A DNA stretch of 64,000 bases, from positions 4,898,001 through 4,962,000 of the forward strand of contig CM034106.1 of NCBI GenBank assembly GCA_019914945.1. Direction: 5' to 3'. Every line of letters begins with the position of its first letter. Position 1 is the stretch's first letter. The stretch is from Typha latifolia. Its lineage: Eukaryota > Streptophyta > Magnoliopsida > Poales > Typhaceae. Position numbers and translations under genes: made by a program. The notes beneath the pieces are model-generated. The model ran no database searches and was not told the origin of the DNA. It saw only the letters and a program-made list of their open reading frames with translations. This document shows positions 55,731 to 64,000 of the stretch, in pieces.

Positions 55731-56300
55731 CGTGCTTAATGTTACAATGCCTCGATGCAAGCTCACACAATTCTCACAGCTCAAATATCAAGCCCCAACT
55801 TCTAGCTAACCTGAAAAGGTAGGCAAGACCATAAGAAGAAAAAACTGCACCAGTTTAATAAGCCATAAGGTATGGCGGTGAATCAGCATCAAAGGCAAAT
55901 CCTCTATATACCTCTTTATCGTACCCTTAAATGCCCCCGACCCAACTCCACATGCCTCCTCCCCTGCCGCCACACTTCTCGACCTCCTCCTCCTCCCATA
56001 TCGCCGATCCCCCTTCACTCTCTTCAAAGAGAACCACACTTTTCCATCCCCACCCAACACCTTCACGTTGTTATTCACTAGGGCAGCACCACCACTATCC
56101 CACCACTGCCGATTTTGATCTCCTCGGCCTCGATGAAGCACCTATACATCTCCTGTGGCGTCATACTAGCTTCACAATACCGGTGAATTACTTCCTTGCC
56201 AGTGAAGAAAGGTGGCAGCAAGAGGAGGCTACGGGAGGACTATTGGAGACAAGAGATTCCATGGGAAGAGAAAATAGGGGATTTTTTAATTGATTTTGGG
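55731..56300 (-). other. Unrecognised open region (possible exon)
   Basis: On the minus strand 56210-56085 reads ASMTPQEMYRCFIEAEEIK then IGSGGIVVVLP, more protein-like than its surroundings. A second open frame (55806-56141) reads VWFSLKRVKGDRRYG and Arg/Gly-rich sequence. I do not recognise either. They may be a decayed gene or captured fragment. A TATATACC at 55913-55920 is on the other strand. Confidence 0.3.
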
Positions 56301-56969
56301 ATATAAGATTAATAGTTTAATCGAACAAAATTATTAATAGATTGCTATAATCACTCAAATTAATATCTTAAGGGTTATTTGCACCGAAAACCCACTTGTT
56401 TTCGGTTTAGTAGGCCAGGGTCATTTTCAGTTTTCCTTGCACTTGAGGCTTTTTCCTTATTTTTCTTCCAACTTTGCCATTCTCGTACTCAAGTATTGCT
56501 GCCCCGTTGCAGATAGTGCAATTATTGGCTTGAAATAAAAAAGTAATATTTTCATTATCTTCCTTTCGTACTTGAAGAACAAAAAAGGGTTTTGCTAAGG
56601 GATATTTAACATAGCCATCGTCTTCTTCTACTCTAGGGTTTTCGCTTCGTCGATCACGTCCCTCCTCGAAATCTCATCTAAGGTTCTCTCCAAAGGTATT
56701 CTTCATCACCAGTAATCAAGCAAGATCTTTCGCTCTATTTTTTCGACTAGTAGCATTGAGGTTATTGTTTAAAACTTTTCTCTTAAATTATTATCGGAGT
56801 TCTTTATTTTTGTCTGTATTCTGCAATGAAGATTTTTCCAATTTGTAAGGATTTGTGGGGCCGTTTGCTGAGAAAACCATCTTAATTTCGTGGGACCATT
56901 ATTTTTTTAGTGAATGTAAAAAGATATGAATATTGTGATGTAATGTTGATGTTGCTTTCTTAATTAAAT
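56301..56969 (+). other. Possible 5' end and first intron start of the 57.8-kb pseudogene
   Basis: 56610-56700 has CTCTAGGGTTTTCGCTTCG and CTCATCTAAGGTTCTC, typical of a plant 5' leader with a telo-box-like TAGGGTTTTCGC, followed by a plausible donor (CCAAAGGTATTC, 56690-56701). No coding sequence is evident. Confidence 0.35.
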
Positions 56970-57715
56970 TATTAAAGTTTATTTACAAAATTCGTCCTTG
57001 TTATTTTCGTTTCGTAGATTATTGATAAAAGTTAATTAGGTTTCACAGTTTATTGACAAAAATTGTTCTTTGTTGTTATATAGATTTCACAATTTATTGA
57101 CAAAATTCAGCCTTATTGTTATTTAGGTTTCGCAGTATTGACAAAATTAGTCCATGTTATTTTGGTTTCGTCATTGCTATTACTTAGGTTTTGTAGTTTG
57201 GTAACAAAATTCGCTTTTGCTGTTAATTAGGTTTTGCAGTTTAACGATAAAATTTGTCGTTGTTGTTATTTAGGTTTCACAGTTTATTGACAAAATTCGT
57301 CATTATTTTTATTTAGGTTTCATAGTTTATTGACAAACTTCATCTTCGTTATTATTTAGGTTTCACGATTTATTGACAAAATTCGTCATTATTTTTATTT
57401 AGGTTTCATAGTTTATTGACAAACTTCATCTTTGTTGTTATTTATGTTTCGTAGTTTATTGACAAACTTCATCCTTGTTGTTATTTAGGTTTCGTAGTTT
57501 TGTGATAAACTTCTTTCTTGTTGTTATTTAGGTTTCGCAGTTTATTGACAAAATTCGTCCTTGTTTTTATTTAGCTTTCGTAGTTTATTGACAACATACG
57601 TCCTTGTTATTTTTAGTTCGCAATTTATTGATTATATTCATCCTTATTATTTTGGTTTCGAAGTTATTTTAGTTTCATAGTTTATTGACAACATTTGTAC
57701 TTGTTATTTAGATTT
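56970..57715 (+). repeat. 43-bp minisatellite, about 17 copies
   Basis: The consensus unit is TTTAGGTTTCGTAGTTTATT + GACAAAATTCGTCCTTGTTGTTA. Successive TAGGTTTC words at 57271, 57314, 57357, 57400, 57443 and 57486 give an exact 43-bp period. Between about 57285 and 57456 two 86-bp pairs are almost identical, a small higher-order repeat. The ends are more degenerate. Confidence 0.92.
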
Positions 57716-57823
57716 TAATTAGCAAAATTAGACGTTTATTTTGTGTGTTGTACACTTAAATACCGATTGGATATTTGAAATATTATGTTTTTAGAATTTC
57801 TACAGATAATTTAAATAAATATA

Positions 57824-59669
57824 ATGGCAAAGATCAAGAAGAGATATTCTACTAATCACGGTGAATTGAAAGAACTTCAATTAAGTCAAACTCTTCTATC
57901 GAAGAGAAAGAGAGATTCCATTAATTGCGGTGAATTGAAAGAACTTCAATCAAGTTAGACCCTTCGATCAAAGTGGAAGAGGGACTCTGATGATAATTTC
58001 CAAACCAGTCAGACCCCTCCATCAAAGAAGAAGATTGATAAGGCCAGAGGGATCTGATTCTCAAAATCAGTGGAGAAAATACAGGATCTTTAAATCGTGC
58101 TTGATTACTTCACGATGCAATACAAGTAAAATAAAGGAGATGTTCAAGATCGTTCATGATCAACATATGGAGATTGCTTCCAAAACACCTTTCAAGTATT
58201 TCTTTAACTTTCCTAATGTCCCACAAGACACACCACTCCTTTGAGAGGCAATTAAGGGATAGAGGAGTGGATCAACATTTATTTTTGGAAAATTTAAGCT
58301 TTAGTTGAAGGCAGTGGAAACTACTGTAATTCTTGGATTACCTTTAAACGGTAAAAATGTAGTTTTTGACATGAGCAATCCGAAAGGTGGAAAAGTGAAT
58401 GAGGAATGGTACGACATTCCTTTTGTAAAGAGACACTTCATTCGTGGAATGGCAATAACGAGAAAATAAATAGAGATTGTGTTGGAGAAGTTGTCACGTC
58501 TGGACGATGAAGAGAGTGTCATTGATTTTGTTAAAGTGTATATTTTGTAAATTTTCAGTATTATTTTATTTCAGCGTAGTAATTTTACTTGCCCCTTAAA
58601 GCTTATCCCCTTTATTAAAAATCTTCAATATATTTGTAAATATAATTGGGGATTGGCTGTTCATGAGTTCCTCTTCCATTCCCTCCAATTTACAGTTGAG
58701 AAGATCAACTCTATGATGGCGATGGGGAGTGTGGCAAATAAAGTGTTCATGAGTGGATGCACCATTGTATTGATAATAATCATGATTATGTTAATGATTA
58801 TACACTTTCTACTTTGGATTTTCTAACTATTTTTACTTTTCTCATCACAGGTTTGGTTCATTGGCAAATTTTGAAACCCAATTTTCCTGACATGACTCCA
58901 GAATATTTTGATGGGTTAGTGTTGTCAAGTTTCGGAAAAACACTCTCGCAACTCTTATACCTCAAGTGAGTGCTGAGAAGATAGGTCTAATTAGAAAGTA
59001 ATTTATTACAAAGTTATTTAATTATGTCCATGATATGCTTATATAAACTTTATGTTTTGCAGATCCTTCATCCCATTCAGCTTACTAAAGAGGAAAAAAA
59101 TGGTTGAAGGATTGGATCATTGCTCAGGTGAAATTCTACTGAGAATAAAATCTGTACGTGTTGAGAAAAGAAAATGAGTCAATTAGGTAAAGATTGAGTT
59201 GTGCACTTAATTGTTTTTATTAGATTATCAATAAGTTTATATACATGACAAATTTATTTTCCTCACGATGAATCCATGTTAGGACTCCTTAATGAACAAA
59301 AATTATCCATCTACGCGAGCCGAACAGAACAAGAATCATCAATCCGCAATTTATGTAGTTGTGGATGATTTGAAGAGACGGATGAGTCAAATGGAATGAG
59401 AAATTATCGAATTGAAGGCTGAAAATGTCCAATTCAGGAGACGATTTCAGAAGATAGAAAATGAGAAGGCAATTGGGGCTGCTGAGTGGACTGGTTCAAG
59501 TAGTTTGACATTTGTGGTGGACCTAAATGAGATGTTTAGATTTCGAAGAAGTCCTTACATGCTTCGCAGTAGATCCAACATTGTTGAGCTGCCTAATGAA
59601 CATTTTATGTTGGTGGATGATGTGATTCAGACTAGATCGGATCACCTCGAAAGATATTGGGCTTGATAG
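57824..59669 (+). pseudogene. Decayed gene resembling plant-mobile-domain/Ulp1-associated repeat families
   Basis: The ATG at 57824 opens MAKIKKRYSTNHGELKELQ with three degenerate 20-23-aa repeats (K[KR]xRDS...GELKELQ...SQTxxS). A stop at 57953-57955 and several frameshifts follow. Later blocks read CNTSKIKEMFKIVHDQH with TPFKYFFNFPNVPQDTPLL (58125-58240), VILGLPLNGKNV and IPFVKRHFIRGMAITR (58330-58460), and YNWGLAVHEFLFHSLQFTVE with GCTIVLI (58645-58780). These resemble the repetitive plant proteins often found next to Ulp1 proteases. A Glu/Lys coiled coil (ELKAENVQFRRRFQKIENEK) and a tail ending at 59666 follow. No protease domain was seen. Confidence 0.6.
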
Positions 59670-59885
59670 ATTAAATCTAGTTATATTATTTATTATTCTT
59701 ATGTGGTTTAATCAAAGTCTTAGTATGTTAGGTTTTATTTAATTAGCTAAATCTAGTTCTGCGCAGTTTTGAAAAAATATTTATAGAATATTCCACAGAA
59801 GTGCTTCTAAACCTAATAGACTTTTATATTCTATTTGAACTAATTCTAATTGGATAAATAACTAACTAATGTTACTTAAATATTT

Positions 59886-60430
59886 TCAAACCCCGAACCT
59901 CTTATTTGAGACCCCGTGGACCTTGCTAACGATGAGTTGACTCACGGTTGATAGATGTGAGGGATATGTGGTTCTGTCTTCTAATCAGATATGAGTAGTC
60001 TTATCCCCTAAACGCATTTTTTAAATTAGGATATATTATATAATTATGTATATGCATGTTTTGGCCTCCAGTATAATTATATGATCTTATCTAGAGATGA
60101 TTTCAGTCGAGCATATTTTATAATTCATGTGAGTAGACTAATCTTGGATATGAGTATATTGATGATATAGAGAGATTATTAGAGATGACTATACTGTTTT
60201 AATTTTTATGTCTAGTTGATTTGTAGCATGAGTATGCATGTGATATACTAGTATGACTATGCATGTGATACATGTACCATTGGAGATTTCATCGCATCAT
60301 ATATTTCTTTTGACTCCTTTTCCACCTAAATTCCTGATATATATGACTTGTTATAGTATTGGATAAAATGCATATGATCTATCATTTAGATAGAAATCAT
60401 GAAATCTGATTAATAGGATAGTTGGATTAA
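59886..60430 (-). repeat. Inverted fragment of the TGTAACGCCC repeat
   Basis: The reverse complement follows about 8410-8960 of the first copy (ATAATCATGCTGGAGGCCAAAACATGCAT and AGGGGATAAGACTACTCA are shared). Both ends are missing. Confidence 0.8.
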
Positions 60431-60790
60431 TAGTAAATATGGTTATAAAAAATCATAAATATAATTATAAGAAAATAACTTAATTAATTTTCAATGCTTG
60501 GATACTTGGATTCTTGGATTCTTCGATGAATAACAAAGAAGCCCTGCTTCTCTATATATAGAGGTGGCGTACAATGAGTCATAATCGGACTTAGCCCTAA
60601 AGGCTAACACGACTCGAATTAGTACTTATCTTAAAGACTTACATGACTTAATTGGACTTGTCTTAAAGGCTTGACTTAATTATACTTGCCTTAAGGGTTG
60701 TCATGACTTTATTTGGATTTGTCTTAACTAGATTTGCCTTAAGAGTTGTCATGACTTATTTTGACTTGTGTTAATGGCTCACATGACTAA
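60431..60790. repeat. Degenerate tandem repeat and leader-like segment
   Basis: 60590-60800 repeats CTTAAAGGCTxxCATGACTxxATTxGACTTG about five times at roughly 35-50 bp. A TCTATATATAGAGG TATA palindrome lies at 60551-60564. Probably LTR-derived and non-coding. Confidence 0.5.
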
Positions 60791-61085
60791 ACTAGACTCG
60801 ACTTGACTTGACTTGACTTAACCCATGCAGACCGATCATAACAAAACTGCCCACCAAAGGTGATCTCGCCCTTGGTTCATCTTGGTGTCTTCGGGTCAGG
60901 ACTGTAAAGCTACTACGGATTTCCAGCAATGCCTCTTGCATGATGGCAAACATGTCGGCCATGTCCCCCACTTTGAGTTGAGGATTTGGCCTTGCCATTG
61001 TCATTGTCTCCAAATCTTCCATGGTGTCCAAGGGTTGAGAATTCTCCCTTTGGACTCTTGCAGACATGGCTCTGGTCATGGTCAT
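60791..61085 (-). pseudogene. Gypsy gag N-terminus
   Basis: The ATG is at 61083-61085 on the minus strand (MTMTRAMSARVQRE), then DMADMFAIMQEALLEIRSS. Same lineage as the gag starts at 16819 and 53064. It loses similarity near 60830, so only about 80 codons remain. Confidence 0.8.
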
Positions 61086-61100
61086 GGTGTCTAAGGAACA

Positions 61101-61115
61101 GTGGCTTTGATACCA
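61101..61115 (-). promoter_or_regulatory. Gypsy primer-binding site
   Basis: On the minus strand TGGTATCAAAGCCAC, two bases inside the LTR. One mismatch in the core against the initiator Met tRNA complement, as at 16831. Confidence 0.82.
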
Positions 61116-61117
61116 CT

Positions 61118-61850
61118 TGTTATGATCCGATCTCAACTATCGGTTTGCATTTATGTGTAGGAAGGCAGTCCGTGTAGTCGGAAGAGAATATTGTCAGATA
61201 TTATCTCATAGTTAGAAAATTACAAAACAAGATGGATATGTTCCACATCTTTCTAGTCTACATTTTTGGTATTTATTCAATTCACAAATTCAAAATGTAG
61301 CTAGGGAGAAAATTGGCAAAGTTAGGGTCGAGGTGTTGATGATAGGTGGTGATGATGAATGTGGAGATGGAGTGGATGTGGGTTTTAGGTAGGGTTTGCA
61401 CATGATGTAGTAGGGTGAAGGAAAAAGGGGGGAGAAGGTGGTCGCTGCCCAAAGAGGAGGGTAGAGGTAGCCAATGGCGTGGTGGTGCACGACTAGGATT
61501 TGAGTAAGTAGGGAGGAGTTTTAGATTAGAAGGAAGAAGAAATGTTAACTCAATAATTCATTCGATAAGAAAAACTAATTAGGTTGCCTTCTATATATTT
61601 AGAGGCTAGCCTAGCAACGAAACAACCAAGAAAAATAACCCTAATACAATCATTCTAGCTGAGGCATTCAAATGGCCTCATGGGGAGTTCGAATGAAAAA
61701 ACAAGGTCTTCGACTTTGAGAATGCTCTGTTGGCGTTCAAACACCGTGTTCAAATGACACTTCTTGACGTTCGAATGCCCTTGTCAAAAAAACCTTATTC
61801 ATCCAATAAACAAGAATTGAAACAAGAAATTGAGAATGAATCTCATATCA
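61118..61850 (-). repeat. Gypsy 5' LTR (733 bp), minus orientation
   Basis: On the minus strand it runs TGATATGAGATTC...GATCGGATCATAACA. It shares with 4465-5320 and 16852-17498 the run CAAACTCGGATG/AGGAAGCAGTC, TTTGAGYRAG and TTCATTCCATAA. U3 has GTTCGAATG repeats at 61665-61785. The rest of the element has been replaced to the left. Confidence 0.8.
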
Positions 61851-62696
61851 GTACAAGGGCTGACTCGATCTTTCTCAAATCACATCAAACATATTAGTCG
61901 TTTTTGCTTAGGTGTATGAGTCAGACTCAAACCTATTTGAGTCCACTAGCTGGGATGAATTAGGTAGCCACCAAATTCACTTATAGTGCTCACTTAATCT
62001 TAGATTTAATGTATTAGGGTGCTGGTTTGAGTCGGATAGACCTAAGCTCTTCAAGCTAGGTTGAGTTGTGTAAAATAGGTAGATATTCCTCTTTATTCGA
62101 CTACATCCAAGCCTTGGTCGACCTAGCACCGCCTAGCGATGATCACCTCTGTCTACCTTCTCGTCTGCTAGGTGCCTCTCGACCGTAAGAGATGACCCAA
62201 CCTTCTTTATATCCCTTTCTCTACTACCCAACACCTTACACACCACTAGCTTGTCGACCTCCATTCCAGCACCTTCTATTATAGTAGATTTGTTTACCAA
62301 AACCCTGTTTAGATCTGACCTTGAATCTCAAGGACCATCTTAACTTTGAAGGTTGGTGGTAGACATAGCTTTCATATTGGAGCTTGGATCTCACAATTAA
62401 GGATATTTTTTGACTCGTGTCAATTATGAGAGTCGATAGACAGATTCAATTGTGTTGCGGCTCAACTAGACTAAGCCTAGGCAACACACATCGCATTGGG
62501 CTAGGTGCCCAAAAGGAGAGTCAGGGGTTTTCATTTCAGCCCCTGATATTTATCTATTTGTTTTCTAGATTGTTTTGCTTATTAGTTGTTGCTTTGCATT
62601 TTAGATCCTATGGGTCACATTATTTGCTTATGTGGTTATTTTAGACTAGAGAGTACTTGTATTAGTCGGACCTAAGCCTATGAGGCTCGGTCTGTA
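61851..62696. other. No recognised gene
   Basis: Mixed sequence with short GAGTCRGAY words (61911-62060). Open frames are short and unlike known proteins. Confidence 0.35.
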
Positions 62697-62852
62697 ACAA
62701 CCATTGAAAAAAATAATTGGCACGTGCCTACCTCATACCCAAACATTTTGGCGCTAAATGAGGGGCACTGCGCCGGGCCCCACCACTGCCGCAGCCGTCC
62801 TTCTCATCACCTCTCCCTCTCTCTCTAAGCCCCTGTCTCTCTGGCTCTCCCT

Positions 62853-62911
<59 letters not shown>

Positions 62912-63023
62912 CTCTATCTTTCTCTCTTGGCGTCCTAAGGTGAGCTCCCTCTTCTCTTCTCTTTTCTCTCTCTCTCTTTCTTCCTCCTCCTCTCGGCGTA
63001 GTCGGAACCAAGCCGCCGGTTGG

Positions 63024-63068
<45 letters not shown>

Positions 63069-63250
63069 CTTGGCGTCCAAGGTGAGCTCCCTCTTCTCTT
63101 CTCTTTTCTCTCTCTCTTTCTTCCTCCTCCTCTCGGCATAGTCGGAACCAAGCCGCCGGTTGGCCAGCATTAGCTTAGCCTCTCCGCGCCAACCGGGCCC
63201 CCCACCCTTCCCTTCTCCTTCTTCTCTTCTCTTTTCTTCTTTCTTTCTTT
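62697..63250. repeat. TGTAACAACC-start repeat with CT tracts and a tandem duplication
   Basis: 62692-62701 reads TCTGTAACAACC, like an LTR start. (CT)n runs lie at 62854-62908 and 63025-63058. A segment of about 110-140 bp is duplicated: CTTGGCGTCC..AAGGTGAGCTCC to GGAACCAAGCCGCCGGTTGGCC at 62927-63026 and 63070-63165. Each copy has an AAGGTGAGC donor-like site. Frames here are compositional. Confidence 0.6.
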
Positions 63251-63924
63251 TTTTCTTCTTCCTTTCTTCTTTTTCCTTGGGTACTCCTCCTTTTTCTAAT
63301 TTCTGTTAATTGTGGAATTTATTTTCTAAAGTTAATGTAGATTAATTTTGTCAAGAATTCTTGTTTAGGCACTTCATATCATCCATACATAGTATTTTGA
63401 TCTAAGATTTCAATTCTTCCACGTTTCAGTTGTAGCATATTGTTCCATGGAGCTTAGATAGTTAATTATTTGGATAATTTACGGTCACTCTGGTATAATT
63501 ATTAGCTAAGTATAATTAGTATAATAATTGATTAAATATAATCATAAATAATTGTATATAAATGTATCTATAGTTTAGGCATTGTTATTAGATTAATGCA
63601 TACAGTTATATTGATAAAAAATCTTATATTCATGTTTATATAATTATTTTTAGCATCTTATTATTGTCTACTATTTTTTTAATGAAATATTAAGCTTATA
63701 TATTACTTTTATATAATTGGATAACTACTATTTTACAAATAGTTAATGATGAAATTAAAAAGGAGTAAGAATCACAAAATAATTATTAATAAGACTACGT
63801 TTATAATTATATTTTCTAAATAATATATATACGGGGCCATTATTTGTTGTATACAAAAATAGTTAAATAATTATATACTTACTCTATAATTGGCAAACTA
63901 AGATTCTTATCAAATAAATATAAA
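63251..63924. other. AT-rich, no gene seen
   Basis: Very AT-rich sequence with no meaningful open frames or obvious repeat ends. Confidence 0.4.
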
Positions 63925-64000
63925 TGATACGATCTCCTCTTAGGCTAAGATTTGATCTATTCCGTTTTTCAAATATGGACAGGATTTGATACAAAACTTT
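63925..64000 (-). repeat. Edge of a gypsy LTR, minus orientation (runs off the window)
   Basis: TGATACGATCTCCTCTTAGG followed by TAAGATTTGATCTATTCCG is the reverse complement of the 52073-family LTR end (...GATCGTATCA preceded by AACCTTTGCC). No primer-binding site lies to its left, so it is a 3' LTR or solo LTR continuing past 64000. Confidence 0.75.

Noticed and set aside
62754..63173. Arg/Glu-rich frames near the right end
   Set aside because: They are CT-tract artefacts in a duplicated leader.
1..64000. tRNA, rRNA, riboswitch or CRISPR features
   Set aside because: I looked for tRNA-like GGTTCGA contexts and regular direct repeats with unique spacers. The TTCGAA hits are LTR palindromes and the regular arrays are minisatellites without spacers.

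Overview
This is nuclear DNA of a flowering plant. The evidence is a spliced gene with GT-AG introns, plant-type Ty3/gypsy and Ty1/copia retrotransposons primed by initiator-Met tRNA (TGGTATCA-type primer-binding sites), hAT and Mutator-type elements, and very long repeat-filled introns. I cannot name the species. I saw no rRNA, tRNA gene, CRISPR array or prokaryotic operon.

The only intact host gene I recognise is TAF10, a TFIID/SAGA histone-fold subunit. It lies on the + strand with six short exons between 17733 and 37481. They encode about 136 residues (411 bp of CDS) spread over 19.7 kb. Intron 3 alone is 10.9 kb. The introns hold two inverted solo LTRs with perfect target duplications, a degenerate hAT transposase, an 842-bp hAT derivative with its 8-bp duplication, a 491-bp Mutator-type hairpin MITE with its 9-bp duplication, other LTR pieces and minisatellites.

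Left flank (1-17503): two broken gypsy pol/gag fragments, then a three-layer nest. A minus-strand gypsy element (4465-17498, 5-bp duplication TTATT on both sides) has its gag split by a roughly 4.4-kb LTR-like element starting TGTAACGCCC (7119-16534). That element is itself split by a 5025-bp hAT transposon (10313-15337, duplication ATTATGAG). The 5' LTR of the outer element ends 235 bp before the TAF10 start codon.

Right flank (38.4-64 kb): an LTR, a 1-kb tandem duplication of AT-rich repeats, a minus-strand copia element (43251-51206) split by a second TGTAACGCCC element, an internally deleted plus-strand gypsy element (52073-55730), a 43-bp minisatellite, a decayed gene resembling the plant-mobile-domain/Ulp1-associated repeat families (57824-59669), another gypsy LTR with primer-binding site and gag start, CT-rich duplications, and the edge of one more LTR at the window end.

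Nearly every transposon coding region is broken by stops or frameshifts, so this is mostly a record of past insertions. A recurring oddity is a palindromic motif, GCGTTCGAACGC, found in arrays in several LTRs on both strands. I found no convincing new multi-gene system. The most interesting material is the TE-inflated TAF10 gene, the dated nest, and the palindromic and minisatellite arrays.
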